Notes: generated by a model not told the origin, from the sequence alone. 64,000 nt of DNA from Henriciella sp. (GCA_013213785.1 JABSPZ010000011.1:1-64000); one strand, 5' to 3'. Numbered from the stretch's first letter, positions 7,948 through 16,852 are shown. Numbers and translations are program-made.

Positions 7948-9477
7948 CTAACGAATTTGGCCGATGATCCGACGCGTTGTTGGATCATCGGCTTTTTCTT
8001 TGCCGCTGAGGGCAGGCTTCAGGCGTGTTGCCATCGTTTTACCGCGCTCAACGCCCCATTGATCGAAGCTATTAATCTCCCACAAGACGCCCGCGAGATA
8101 CGTACGATGCTCATAAAGTGCGATAAGCGCGCCCAGTCGTTCTGGGGTCAGTTCGTGCGTGCTGAGGAAGGTTGAAGGGCGCCCGCCCGGGTGAACCTTT
8201 TGGCGCGCAATATGATCCGGTAGATCCGGTTCCTCAGCTTTTACCTCGTCTAAGCTTCTCCCATTCGCCATGACTTCAGCTTGTGCGAGCGCGTGCGCGG
8301 TCAGAGCTTCTACGCCCTCCGCATCGCTATGGCTTCCAGGAGATAGGATGAATTCTGCGGGAACCACGTGTGTGCCTTGGTGGAGCCATTGGTGATAGGA
8401 ATGCTGTCCAACAGAGCCTTCGCCGCCCCAGAGAAGCGGGGCTGTTGCAAGCGGCGCGTCTGCGCCTTCAGGACCAACGGACTTCCCGTTCGATTCCATT
8501 TCCAATTGCTGCAGGTAAGTCGGCAGCATTCGGAGGCGCCGTGAATAAGCGAGTACCGCGCGCGATCCAAATCCGAGGAAACTTGTATTCCAATAATCGA
8601 GGAGTGCGAGACGAGCAGCCAGGTTCTCAGCAATTGGGGCAGACTTCACGTGCAGGTCCATCTCTGCCGCGCCTGCAAGAAACGCTTTGAAAGTGTCTAC
8701 GCCGAAGCCGGTCATGACAGCGACCGATGCCGCTGACCAAATCGAGTAACGCCCGCCAACACTGATATGCATATCCAGTGTGGTTGCCGAAACGCCATTG
8801 AGCCAGACTGTGGCGCGATCTAGGTTGGCGGTCACCAGAAGCAAGTGCTCCGCCGCCTTTTCGCTGCCTAATGCTGATTCGAGCCAAGTGCGTGCACGCC
8901 CCAGATTATAGAGGGTTTCTTCCGTTCCAAAGGACTTAGAAATCCCGATGATCAGCGTTTCGGATGGAGATAATCCGCGTAATGCCAGATCTAAGTCGAG
9001 CGGGTCGACATTTGCGCAAAACCGAAGATCCAGGCCTTCGACTTGATGATCAGCGAACGCATCGGCATACAAACGAGGACCAAAATCAGATCCGCCAATG
9101 CCGATATGTACGATTGCGGAGAAAGCACCGCTTTGAATGAGGGATTCTGCTTTTGCGAGTGCCTTCACCGTCGTGACATGCTCGGATTGCGTTAGGTCGC
9201 TTTGAGGCGGCAAACGCAATGCCCAATGTAGAGCAGGGCGGTTTTCGGAAGGATTGACGATCTCTGCATTGAATAGGCGATCAATGGCACCTTTGAGATC
9301 AACCTCGCTAGCGTGGGCGAGAAGGGCAGAATTGATCTCAGGTGTCAGATACTGGCGCGACGAATCAGTTTTCCACCCTGCGCCTTGAACAACCGGGTCT
9401 GTGGACGCGGCCGCTAAATCCTGGAGCGCGTGCGTTCGAATGTCTTTCGCGAGGGATTGCAGGGTTTCAATGGTCAT
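7948..9477 (-). CDS. pgi: Glucose-6-phosphate isomerase
   Basis: Interconverts glucose-6-phosphate and fructose-6-phosphate, 509 aa. Family signatures are visible: GIGGSDFGPRL near the phosphate site, the ISKSFGTEETLYN loop, SVGGRYSIWSAASV, the ESNGKSVGPEGA segment, and GQHSYHQWLHQGTHVVPAEFI near the catalytic His. The C-terminus carries HPGGRPSTF. It lies 12 bp downstream of pgl in the same direction, forming a small hexose-phosphate operon. Its last 15 codons double as the nusG terminator hairpin. Confidence 0.96.
   Translation of the reverse strand: MTIETLQSLAKDIRTHALQDLAAASTDPVVQGAGWKTDSSRQYLTPEINSALLAHASEVDLKGAIDRLFNAEIVNPSENRPALHWALRLPPQSDLTQSEHVTTVKALAKAESLIQSGAFSAIVHIGIGGSDFGPRLYADAFADHQVEGLDLRFCANVDPLDLDLALRGLSPSETLIIGISKSFGTEETLYNLGRARTWLESALGSEKAAEHLLLVTANLDRATVWLNGVSATTLDMHISVGGRYSIWSAASVAVMTGFGVDTFKAFLAGAAEMDLHVKSAPIAENLAARLALLDYWNTSFLGFGSRAVLAYSRRLRMLPTYLQQLEMESNGKSVGPEGADAPLATAPLLWGGEGSVGQHSYHQWLHQGTHVVPAEFILSPGSHSDAEGVEALTAHALAQAEVMANGRSLDEVKAEEPDLPDHIARQKVHPGGRPSTFLSTHELTPERLGALIALYEHRTYLAGVLWEINSFDQWGVERGKTMATRLKPALSGKEKADDPTTRRIIGQIR
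7960..7999 (+). terminator. Rho-independent terminator of secE-nusG, inside the 3' end of pgi
   Basis: Stem GCCGATGATCC (7960-7970) pairs perfectly with GGATCATCGGC (7982-7992) across an 11-nt loop, followed by TTTTTCTTT. It lies just after nusG and wholly inside the last codons of the convergent pgi gene (its stop is at 7948-7950), so the DNA serves both as nusG terminator and as pgi coding sequence. Confidence 0.88.
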
Positions 9478-9489
9478 ATCTCGAACACC

Positions 9490-10191
9490 TTAGTCACAAT
9501 AGAATACGGTCAAAGCCTGACCGGTAGCGCGTTTCATAATTGAAACGGGGGCATCTGCTGGTGCTGCTTCGAAGACTTCGCGCTTCTTTGCGCCAGTGAT
9601 GAGGAGCAGCACATTCCGCGCGTAGGCGACGCAGGGCTGCGTCAGGGTCATGCGGAGGAGGTTTGGGCCCGTCACCTCACTCTCAATCGCTTTCACGGCT
9701 GCCACAACGGACGTGGTGTCGGGATTGACTGTATCTTCGTAACCCTCAGCCCCAGCAAACCAGGACAATGTGTGAGCGTCCGGTCCCATACCGAGAAGCA
9801 TCACGTCGGTGAGGCCTGCTTCGAGGTAGAGTTCATTCACGACCTCGACAGCTTTGAATGGATCATCGACCGCAACTTTCATCGGGGTGTAACTTGCAAG
9901 CGCCGCTTTATTCTGGAGCAGGGTGCGCTCGATCATGGCGCCATTCGAAGCCGGATGCGTTTCGTCGACCCAGCGCTCATCGCAAAGTCCGACATGGACG
10001 CTGTCCCAGTCTAAGTCTTCTTGTGAAAGCGCCTCATAGATTGGACCCGGTGTTGTGCCACCCGATCCCATAAAAACAGCACTGCCCCGGCGCGCGATCG
10101 CGTCTCTCAAGGCGTTGGCTAACCAGTCTGCAGCGGCGGCTTGTAGCGCGGCTTTGCTCTCAAAGGTCTTAAAGACATGTCCTTGCGTCAT
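9490..10191 (-). CDS. pgl: 6-phosphogluconolactonase
   Basis: Hydrolyses 6-phosphogluconolactone in the pentose phosphate or Entner-Doudoroff route, 233 aa. DevB-type features: [15 protein letters not shown] near the N-terminus, [25 protein letters not shown], and [18 protein letters not shown] (the usual form is GMGxDGHTASLFPG). It is the first gene of the pgl-pgi pair. No zwf or edd gene follows in the window. It is divergent from tuf with about 200 bp between them. Confidence 0.93.
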   Translation of the reverse strand: MTQGHVFKTFESKAALQAAAADWLANALRDAIARRGSAVFMGSGGTTPGPIYEALSQEDLDWDSVHVGLCDERWVDETHPASNGAMIERTLLQNKAALASYTPMKVAVDDPFKAVEVVNELYLEAGLTDVMLLGMGPDAHTLSWFAGAEGYEDTVNPDTTSVVAAVKAIESEVTGPNLLRMTLTQPCVAYARNVLLLITGAKKREVFEAAPADAPVSIMKRATGQALTVFYCD

Positions 10192-10394
10192 GGCAGCACG
10201 CTAGGGCCAAGATTGGCGGTCTTTGTCAAGCGCTTTCCCCTATGGATCAAAAATGTTCGCATACGTCAGCAGTAATGGTGCTTGAAACCTGCGACGGGCA
10301 TGTGTATGTGGCGCGCTTCAACGGGACTCTTCTGGCCCGCTTTGAGAAAGGACCAACGTCCGGTGGGCCGGACACTGATAAAAGGAGGCCTGGC

Positions 10395-11585
10395 ATGGCC
10401 AAAGAGAAGTTTGAGCGTACTAAACCGCACGTGAACATCGGCACGATTGGACACGTGGACCATGGTAAGACGACGCTGACAGCGGCGATCACGATGGTGC
10501 TGGCAGATGTGACGGGTGCTGAGAAGCGTTCGTACGAAGACATCGATTCTGCGCCGGAAGAAAAAGCGCGCGGCATCACCATCAACACAGCGCACGTTGA
10601 GTATGAGACAGAGAACCGTCACTACGCTCACGTCGACTGCCCAGGCCACGCTGACTATGTTAAGAACATGATCACCGGTGCGGCGCAGATGGACGGCGCG
10701 ATCTTGGTTGTGAACGCAGCCGATGGCCCAATGCCACAGACCCGTGAGCACATCCTGCTTGCGCGTCAGGTTGGTGTTCCAGCCCTGACTGTTTTCATGA
10801 ACAAAGTTGACCAGGTTGACGACGAAGAGCTGCTCGAGCTCGTCGAAATGGAAATCCGTGAGCTGCTCAGCTCTTACGAATTCCCAGGCGACGATATTCC
10901 GATCGTAGCAGGTTCTGCTCTGGCGGCTGTTGAAGGCCGTGACGACAATATCGGTAAAGACAAGATCATCGAACTGATGGCGGCTGTGGATGACTATATC
11001 CCAACTCCAGATCGTCCGGTTGATCAGGACTTCCTGATGCCTGTGGAAGACGTGTTCTCAATCTCTGGCCGTGGTACAGTTGTGACCGGCCGCGTTGAGA
11101 CTGGTATCGTCAAAGTCGGCGAAGAAGTTGAAATCGTGGGTATCCGCGACACACAGAAAACCACTGTGACCGGTGTTGAAATGTTCCGTAAGCTGCTCGA
11201 TCAAGGTCAAGCTGGCGACAACATTGGTGCGCTGATCCGCGGTATCGACCGTGAAGGCGTTGAGCGTGGTCAGGTTCTGTGTAAGCCGGGTTCAATCACC
11301 CCGCACACAACTTTCGAAGCAGAAGCCTACATCCTGACGAAAGAAGAGGGTGGTCGTCACACGCCATTCTTCACCAACTATCGTCCACAATTCTACTTCC
11401 GTACAACAGACGTGACCGGTGTCGTTACGCTGCCAGCGGACAAAGAAATGGTTCTGCCAGGCGACAACGTGAAAATGAGCGTTGAGCTGATCCAGCCAAT
11501 CGCGATGGACCAAGGTCTGCGCTTCGCGATCCGCGAAGGTGGCCGTACGGTCGGCGCGGGTGTTGTGGCGTCTGTCTCTAAGTAA
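10395..11585 (+). CDS. tuf: Translation elongation factor Tu
   Basis: GTPase delivering aminoacyl-tRNA to the ribosome, 396 aa. The G1 motif is GHVDHGKT, G3 is [12 protein letters not shown] and G4 is NKVD; the C-terminus is [10 protein letters not shown]. The ATG at 10395 follows AAAGGAGG and gives the canonical [20 protein letters not shown] start; the frame stays open upstream but that part is not protein-like. It stands alone here: no fusA precedes it and rpsJ begins 5 kb later, so it may be a second tuf copy or a displaced end of the str operon. Confidence 0.98.
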   Translation: MAKEKFERTKPHVNIGTIGHVDHGKTTLTAAITMVLADVTGAEKRSYEDIDSAPEEKARGITINTAHVEYETENRHYAHVDCPGHADYVKNMITGAAQMDGAILVVNAADGPMPQTREHILLARQVGVPALTVFMNKVDQVDDEELLELVEMEIRELLSSYEFPGDDIPIVAGSALAAVEGRDDNIGKDKIIELMAAVDDYIPTPDRPVDQDFLMPVEDVFSISGRGTVVTGRVETGIVKVGEEVEIVGIRDTQKTTVTGVEMFRKLLDQGQAGDNIGALIRGIDREGVERGQVLCKPGSITPHTTFEAEAYILTKEEGGRHTPFFTNYRPQFYFRTTDVTGVVTLPADKEMVLPGDNVKMSVELIQPIAMDQGLRFAIREGGRTVGAGVVASVSK

Positions 11586-11611
11586 GAGACACACACCAAA
11601 CCAAATCAAAG

Positions 11612-11644
11612 AAACCCCGTAGCCACTGGCTGCGGGGTTTTTTC
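11612..11644 (+). terminator. Rho-independent terminator of tuf
   Basis: AAACCCCGTAGCC and GGCTGCGGGGTTT form a 13-bp stem (one T-G pair) with a 3-nt ACT loop, ending in a run of seven T. It starts 26 bp after the tuf stop. Confidence 0.93.
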
Positions 11645-11724
11645 GTGCGAGAGGGGAAAAGCGCTCTCCCAAACGGCAATTGGCATGAGTCTTGCTGTTA
11701 TATCTCCTTCTTGGAGGGACCAGC

Positions 11725-12858
11725 ATGCAAGACGCTGTAAACCAGACATCAAGCGCGGCGAAGCGACCATCGCTCAGTCAGTTTATTGCGGACCACATCT
11801 GGACGGGTGTGCCGACGGAACCTGGTGCAGGCAAGATTGGGGTAGAGCAGTCTCAAGCGCTGTACTTGATGCGCGGTTTCGCCATTCTCATTGTTGTTAT
11901 TGTGCACATCACCGAGTGGCCCACGCGTTTCGCGTTCTTTTGTATGCCGCTCTTCTTCTTTGTGTCTGGATACTTATTCGTTCCGCCGAAAGCACTTCCC
12001 GGGTATTTTTTGAATCTAACCCGCAAACTGATGATCCCGTACTTTGTCTTTATGGCGATCATTGCGGCGCCGAATGTCACGCGACTGTTCCTCGAGGGGG
12101 GAGCGGCCGCTGGGTTTGACCGGATTGGCCACCTTTTGGTCGGAGGCGAACAAATCCGCGGTATCTGGGCGGCTTATTGGTACATCCCGTGCTTCTTCTT
12201 TATGCATATCGCATACACACTGAGTGCGCGCGTGTTGAGCCCAGGCGCTATTACGCTGCTGTGTATACCGCTCTGGGGGCTCGCGATTTGGAACCATTAT
12301 GCGGCTGACTTTTGGTTGCCGCTCGCGATCAATGTCGTCGCAATGGCGTTTCCCTTGATGCATGCTGGCTGGCTCTATCGCAATCGCGAGTTCAGCCAAG
12401 ACTTTGATCGAACGTTCCACATTGGCGCCGCGATTATTGGCGGCGCGTATACGATTCCCGCAGCTTTCTACTTGGTCCCTGGGTTGGATACGAAATTTGC
12501 CGAGTACGGGGTCCCTGTCGTCACCGTTTTTTGCGCCATCCTGATGGTGATTGCGACGAAGGTGCTGGCAGATCGTTTGCGTGAGGTCCACATCTTGAAT
12601 CTCACACTCGGTGAGATCGGTAAGGCGTCTCTGATCATTATGTTCGCGCATCAAGCGATACAGATGTCTATTGTTTCCGTATTCGACATTTATTTCGCAC
12701 CCCTCCGGATCGTTGTATCTGTTGGGTTGTCTTATGCGCTGTTCCGATGGTTGCGCTCGAGCCGAATTGGCGGGGCTATCTTCTTAGGCAAGCCCCTGCG
12801 ACTTCCGAAAGCGGATACTGCGAGGCGTAGTTCTAAGCCCGCAAACGCATTGTCCTAA
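11725..12858 (+). CDS. Acyltransferase family membrane protein (acyltransferase 3 fold)
   Basis: Integral membrane protein of 377 aa with about ten predicted TM helices. The N-terminal part reads LMRGFAILIVVIVHITEW, the pattern around the conserved Arg-Gly and His of the acyltransferase-3 family, and is followed by PLFFFVSGYLF. Such proteins O-acylate extracellular polysaccharides or other envelope components; the target is unknown here. The ATG at 11725 is preferred because GGAGGG lies six bases upstream; an upstream ATG at 11692 lacks this. It stands between tuf and tRNA-Trp, an unusual place for such a gene. Confidence 0.8.
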   Translation: MQDAVNQTSSAAKRPSLSQFIADHIWTGVPTEPGAGKIGVEQSQALYLMRGFAILIVVIVHITEWPTRFAFFCMPLFFFVSGYLFVPPKALPGYFLNLTRKLMIPYFVFMAIIAAPNVTRLFLEGGAAAGFDRIGHLLVGGEQIRGIWAAYWYIPCFFFMHIAYTLSARVLSPGAITLLCIPLWGLAIWNHYAADFWLPLAINVVAMAFPLMHAGWLYRNREFSQDFDRTFHIGAAIIGGAYTIPAAFYLVPGLDTKFAEYGVPVVTVFCAILMVIATKVLADRLREVHILNLTLGEIGKASLIIMFAHQAIQMSIVSVFDIYFAPLRIVVSVGLSYALFRWLRSSRIGGAIFLGKPLRLPKADTARRSSKPANALS

Positions 12859-12963
12859 ACTGCCTGCGAGGCAGAATAGGGCAGATATCGAGGTCTTCAC
12901 GCCGCGAATGGTGTAGACTTCCAGCGAGATCGCTCGCTTCATGGATTTTCCTGTGCTCAGCCA

Positions 12964-12992
12964 TTGCATCTCTGAGCCGCATGGGGCATTTA
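12964..12992 (+). promoter_or_regulatory. Possible promoter of tRNA-Trp
   Basis: TTGCAT (12964-12969) and CATTTA (12987-12992) are separated by 17 bp and end 13 bp before the mature tRNA. The -10 match is weak, so this is only the best candidate by eye. Confidence 0.3.
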
Positions 12993-13005
12993 GGCGCCTC
13001 ACTGG

Positions 13006-13081
13006 ACGGGTGTAGCTCAGTTGGTAGAGCATCGGTCTCCAAAACCGAGGGTCCCGGGTTCGAGTCCTGGCGCCCGTGCCA
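13006..13081 (+). tRNA. tRNA-Trp (anticodon CCA)
   Basis: Full cloverleaf of 76 nt. The acceptor stem ACGGGTG pairs with CGCCCGT, the discriminator is G and the CCA end is encoded. The D-arm region is TAGCTCAGTTGGTAGAGC. The anticodon stem TCGGT/ACCGA encloses loop CTCCAAA, placing CCA at positions 34-36. The T-arm is CCGGG-TTCGAGT-CCTGG. In many alphaproteobacteria this tRNA sits immediately before secE; here it lies after tuf and an acyltransferase gene. The broken dioxygenase gene ends 13 bp further on, on the other strand. Confidence 0.98.
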
Positions 13082-13094
13082 GTAGATTGTCGTT

Positions 13095-13940
13095 TTACTT
13101 ACATTCCCATCGCATGGCGCGTTTGTCGAAACCGGCAAAGAGATCTGGCTTAGTGCTGGACAAGACGGGCGTGCGGTCTTGGTGATGAAGGTGATCAGGT
13201 CTGTCGGTGTTTTCCGGCTGGTTTGAGACCGGGTTCACGATCATCGAGAAAATGGCGCGTTTCCAGGGCGAAAAGTTCGCTGGCGAGCAATGCAGTGTGG
13301 TGTCGAAGAAGATCAACATGCTGCCTTTCCCGCCAGTCGCCGCGACGATGCCCTGCTTGCCATGACGAATGGTGGCTTGGTGGATATTGTCTTGCAAAGC
13401 CTCCGGCGTGACCGCGAATACTGGAAAGGACGTTGTTTGATCATCATACTCAACGGGATGTCGACTCAGCCGTCCTGTCTCATCGGCGTGGGAACCTGGG
13501 ACAAAACAAATTGGCCCGTTCAAGGGGGGCACGTCGTCTAAGAAGACGTGGATATTCAACGCCATCGGCTTTTCCACGCCATCGAGATTCTGGTGATTAC
13601 CGAAATCATGATGCCATTGCCAAACCTCTTGCTACAGTGGCAGTTTGAGATTGACCTTGGTCTGTTGGATGTAGAACAGCTCGCCATAGATTTGCTGAGC
13701 AGGTGCGACCAATCTTGGATCGACAACCAGTCGCGCAAACAGGTCGTCGCGCTTATGCAGGGCCATCGCCATGCGCACCGTATCGGAATCTTTCTCGGAT
13801 ATGTTCGCGTCGCTCGTTTCAGCGCATAAAGTTGGAAGGCGTCGTTCCAGAGCGACAACTTCCAGTTCCGTGAAGCGATCTGGAATGACCAAAAAGCCAT
13901 CCTCGGCAAGCGTTCGAAGTTGTATTGGATCTAATCTCAT
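13095..13940 (-). pseudogene. Phytanoyl-CoA dioxygenase family protein, interrupted by an in-frame amber codon
   Basis: Read through the stop, this is a 281-residue Fe(II)/2-oxoglutarate dioxygenase of the PhyH family. The N-terminal half (MRLDPIQLRTLAEDGFLVIP, then AQQIYGELFYIQQTKVNLKL) and the C-terminal half are in the same frame and separated only by TAG at 13632-13634 (residue 103). The residues after the stop include the iron ligands H110 and D112 in WQWHHDFG, distal H217 in LHCSPANFSPWKR, and the 2-oxoglutarate-binding R228. Everything outside the amber looks conserved, so the lesion is recent, a sequencing error, or a suppressed codon. Without read-through the protein lacks the active site. 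The ATG at 13940 is chosen because homology-like sequence begins there. Confidence 0.8.
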
Positions 13941-14083
13941 TTGAACCACCCATCTCAAAATGTGCCCGAGTGATGGGGGCGCGAGCGTTAACAACAAGCT
14001 TCCGCCGCGATTGAGATTTCGAGAAAACAAGCCTCACGCGAAAATAGAGACTCTCGGACTATGAGTGAGGCTTGTTTGGAGGG

Positions 14084-14671
14084 CTATTTCAACATGGTTG
14101 CGTCGAGCGCACCAATCTCTTCATCTAGTTTTTTGGCCGCACGAGCGTTCAAAGCGTGGACGCCAAAAAAGATCGCGGAGATGAAGCCGAGGCTGACCGC
14201 GCTCGTCGACAAGAGCGCACTGGGCGGGATACCGGACCCTGTTTCAAAGGTTGTTCCGAGGGTGAAAACCAGCATGCCCGGTGCGAAAGGCAGCAAGTAC
14301 CAACGCCATACGGATTGCAAGGCATCGCGCTGTCGAACGAGTGCTTCGCGATGATGATCCGCAAGACTCTGCCCGGATGAAATATCGGTTGGATTGAATG
14401 CGCCGCCAATTTGGTGGAGCTTCCAGCTGATATAGAAGGCAGCGGCAATGATTAGGATCGCACCAATCTTGATCGACCAGACAGGGACGAGGAAGGCGAT
14501 CCATCCGAACACGCCAATCACCAAAGCGGCGGCGATGTATTCTGTGATGTTGCGCCACCTTATGCGGGCGTGGAATTGATTGGATTTGGCGGTCAGTTCT
14601 GAAACAGACATTGTGAATTTTTCTCCTTGGTCGCTCGTCCAGAGGTCGCGAAGGGGATCATGATCCGTCAT
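14084..14671 (-). CDS. Membrane protein partnered with a sigma factor (possible anti-sigma factor)
   Basis: Protein of 195 aa that I do not recognise as a named family. The soluble N-terminus (DPLRDLWTSDQGEKFTMSVSEL) is followed by four predicted TM helices, at about residues 46-63, 67-84, 126-143 and 150-168, and a charged tail. Its ATG overlaps the end of the upstream sigma gene (ATGA), so the two are translated together. Position and topology suggest a membrane-bound regulator of the sigma factor. No zinc-binding anti-sigma HxxxCxxC motif is present, so the role is inference. Confidence 0.7.
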   Translation of the reverse strand: MTDHDPLRDLWTSDQGEKFTMSVSELTAKSNQFHARIRWRNITEYIAAALVIGVFGWIAFLVPVWSIKIGAILIIAAAFYISWKLHQIGGAFNPTDISSGQSLADHHREALVRQRDALQSVWRWYLLPFAPGMLVFTLGTTFETGSGIPPSALLSTSAVSLGFISAIFFGVHALNARAAKKLDEEIGALDATMLK

Positions 14672-15186
14672 TGCGATGTCTCCTTAAAGTCGTGAGTGAG
14701 TTTGGTTTTGAGCCGCGATATTCGAGTTGCGATTGCGCCGGATTTGAGCCCGGCAATCTCAGAAATTTCGGCGGCGCTGAGATCCTCGAGATAGAGGGTC
14801 ATGATTTGCCGGTCCGAGGTCTTAAGACTGCGGATCCAGTCATGAAGCTTCGCCAAAGCGTCATCACGCTCGACCATCAGGTGAAGGTCACTGAAATCAG
14901 GCACCTGCTCAGCTTCGACCAAGTCTGCCTGTTCGACGGACTGTCGAACCTCGCGGCTGACATGGCTGGCGGCTGTATTGTGAATGACGCGATAGACCCA
15001 AGTCTTCAATGAGCAACGCCCATCGAAAGCATCCAGGCTTTTCCAAAGCTGGACATGCATGTCCTGCAGCAGATCACGGCGCCGTTCAGCATGTGCCTCC
15101 GTTGCCCGCGCTAAGCGTTGCATGGCGTAGGCAAACTGGTCAGCGGCTTCGCTGTAGAGCTGATTTGCGGTCTGACTTGGCTTCAT
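14668..15186 (-). CDS. ECF-type RNA polymerase sigma factor
   Basis: Sigma-70 family protein of 172 aa with only regions 2 and 4. Region 2 contains DLLQDMHVQLWKSLDAFDG and SLKTWVYRVIHNTAASHV, matching the DLxQDxxxxxW...Fxxxxxxxx-W-xxIxxN pattern. Region 4 has SDRQIMTLYLEDLSAAEISEIAG followed by the recognition helix IATRISRLKTKL. It probably controls a small envelope or stress regulon with the coupled membrane protein downstream. The start ATG at 15186 has GAGGG just upstream. Confidence 0.88.
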   Translation of the reverse strand: MKPSQTANQLYSEAADQFAYAMQRLARATEAHAERRRDLLQDMHVQLWKSLDAFDGRCSLKTWVYRVIHNTAASHVSREVRQSVEQADLVEAEQVPDFSDLHLMVERDDALAKLHDWIRSLKTSDRQIMTLYLEDLSAAEISEIAGLKSGAIATRISRLKTKLTHDFKETSQ

Positions 15187-15244
15187 ACCCTCTTAGTCTG
15201 AGGGGAAATGAGTTTCTTACAAAACTTTTTCTCGCGCCATGCGA

Positions 15245-16195
15245 TTAGAGACTCGCGAGGAACGCATCGAGGGCGGCGTTGGTCGCGTCCGGTGCTTCTT
15301 GTTGGACCCAGTGACCGACGCCTGGAACAATTGTGGCGCCGCGGAAGTCGTCAAGGCCCATTCCGGCGGCGTCATACATATCCACACCAGACACAAAGCT
15401 TCGAACCGGATCTTTCTCGCCGCCAATAAAGCAAGACGGCATGGTTAGAGATTTGCCACGTACCGGCTCTGAATATTGGTGATCCAAATCGAGGGCGCGG
15501 TAGCGATTGAAGGGACCGTGCCAGCCAGACTTCGCAAATGCGTCGACATAGATGTCGAGGTCTTTCTCTGTCAGCCAGGCAGGAAATGGATCTGGGTCAA
15601 TCAGGCCATCCAGCATCTTGGCATCAGCTGGCTTTTCAATGTTGAGCCCATCTTGGGGCGAATCCCCTGAAGCGCCATAGTAGATCTTGCGCAGCGCCGC
15701 GCGCGGATCATCGCCGAATTCTGCCTCAGGCACGCCTTCGTCTTGAAAATAGACCATGTAGAAGAACTTGCCCGCATGGACCATTTTCATCAGGTCGAGC
15801 ATCGAGACGTCGCCCGCCGGCGTGTAAGGAACGCTCATGCCTGCGATAGCGCGAACTTTCTCGGGATAGAGCAAGCCAGTAGAGTAGGTGATCGGCGCGC
15901 CCCAATCATGCCCGAAGAGGATGACTGGTTCGTCGCTTAGCGCATCGATCACGGCAGCGGTATCCGCCGCGAGGTTCTTAAGCGCATAATGCTCGATCTC
16001 TGTCGGTGCCGCGCTGTCGCCATAGCCGCGAACATCCATGGCGGCGACGATATAGCCGCGTTCTGTGAAATGGCGGACCTGGTGGCGCCAGGACCAAGAG
16101 TGTTCGGGCCAGCCGTGAACACAAAGAATGACAGGGCCGCTTCCCTCTACATGAACTGAGAGTTGTCCCGTGGGTGTGTCGATCATCTTCTGCAT
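15245..16195 (-). CDS. Alpha/beta hydrolase, epoxide hydrolase-like
   Basis: Protein of 316 aa with the epoxide hydrolase version of the fold. Visible features are the oxyanion motif HGWPEHSWSW, the nucleophile elbow GHDWGAP (Asp nucleophile followed by Trp), a cap domain, the acid region FIGGEKDPVRSF, and the base in GVGHWVQQEAP. Soluble epoxide hydrolases of this kind add water to epoxides via an alkyl-enzyme ester; the natural substrate is unknown. ATG at 16195 has AGGAGG eight bases upstream. It is divergent from the ribosomal cluster. Confidence 0.88.
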   Translation of the reverse strand: MQKMIDTPTGQLSVHVEGSGPVILCVHGWPEHSWSWRHQVRHFTERGYIVAAMDVRGYGDSAAPTEIEHYALKNLAADTAAVIDALSDEPVILFGHDWGAPITYSTGLLYPEKVRAIAGMSVPYTPAGDVSMLDLMKMVHAGKFFYMVYFQDEGVPEAEFGDDPRAALRKIYYGASGDSPQDGLNIEKPADAKMLDGLIDPDPFPAWLTEKDLDIYVDAFAKSGWHGPFNRYRALDLDHQYSEPVRGKSLTMPSCFIGGEKDPVRSFVSGVDMYDAAGMGLDDFRGATIVPGVGHWVQQEAPDATNAALDAFLASL

Positions 16196-16365
16196 GATTA
16201 TGCCTCCTGGCTCTGCGTTCGCTTAGTTGGCCCAGCCAAATTTTCAGTTAAAAAAGCCCGCGAATAGCGACGTATTGAGAGCGCTTTCGCCGTCCTGCAT
16301 GGGGGAGGATTAATCTCCACCTCTTCAGAATTCTGTCGCTGCCGCAGAATCTGCAGACACCCCTG

Positions 16366-16394
16366 TTGACGCGGGCGATTGATTCCCGTAAACG
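16366..16394 (+). promoter_or_regulatory. Candidate promoter of the S10 ribosomal operon
   Basis: The 336-bp space 16196-16531 between the hydrolase and rpsJ contains no gene I can support. The best sigma-70-like pair is TTGACG (16366-16371), 17 bp, TAAACG (16389-16394), which would give a leader of about 130 nt before rpsJ. The -10 is imperfect. I did not find a clear S10 leader attenuator hairpin with a T run. Confidence 0.35.
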
Positions 16395-16531
16395 CCACCC
16401 TTCGCAAGCTAGGCCGTGCCATATAGGCAAACGCTGGCAACCGAAACGAACAACTGGATTTCCTCGTGTCTGGGCGCTCAAAGAGCTGTGCTGCCTGGAT
16501 GTGTGGTTTTTACGTGAACGGACATCGCAGG

Positions 16532-16852
16532 ATGGAAAAACAGAATATCAGGATCCGGCTTAAAGCCTTCGATCACCGCGCGCTCGATTTGTCGGCACGC
16601 GAAATCGTTTCGACTGCCAAGCGCACTGGCGCAGAGGTACGTGGGCCTATCCCACTGCCGACCCGCAAAGAGCGTTTCACAGTCAACCGGTCCCCACACG
16701 TCAACAAAAAGTCTCGTGAGCAATTCGAGATCCGTACGCACAAGCGTATCCTCGACATTGTTGACCCGACCCCGCAAACCGTCGACGCGCTTATGAAGCT
16801 CGACCTGTCTGCAGGCGTTGGTATCGAGATTAAGCTTGAGGGAGCTCGCTAA
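16532..16852 (+). CDS. rpsJ: 30S ribosomal protein S10
   Basis: 106-aa 30S head protein, also NusE in antitermination. It contains the family signature [14 protein letters not shown] near the N-terminus and [19 protein letters not shown] mid-protein. The ATG at 16532 gives the expected N-terminus; the frame is open to 16466 but that part is not S10-like. First gene of the S10 operon. Its stop overlaps the rplC start by one base (TAATG). Confidence 0.98.
   Translation: MEKQNIRIRLKAFDHRALDLSAREIVSTAKRTGAEVRGPIPLPTRKERFTVNRSPHVNKKSREQFEIRTHKRILDIVDPTPQTVDALMKLDLSAGVGIEIKLEGAR

Noticed and set aside
12016-12654. 212-codon open frame antisense to the acyltransferase gene
   Set aside because: The sense strand encodes a clear membrane protein with family motifs; the antisense translation is charged, low-quality and without a ribosome binding site.
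12860-12874. Small hairpin CTGCCT-GCG-AGGCAG after the acyltransferase gene as terminator
   Set aside because: Only six base pairs and no T tract follow.
13632-13634. The amber codon as pyrrolysine
   Set aside because: Pyrrolysine is essentially unknown in aerobic alphaproteobacteria and PhyH enzymes have no known use for it; mutation or sequencing error is far more likely.
13556-13909. 117-codon minus-strand frame overlapping the broken dioxygenase
   Set aside because: It is in a different frame from both dioxygenase halves. Those halves share one frame across the amber codon, so no frameshift needs to be invoked.
15193-15220. Possible ECF-type autoregulated promoter (GTAAGAAAC ... CAGACTAA) before the sigma gene
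   Set aside because: The spacing is too short for the usual ECF promoter and the -10 would lie only 6 bp before the start codon, forcing a leaderless mRNA. Not strong enough to list as a feature.
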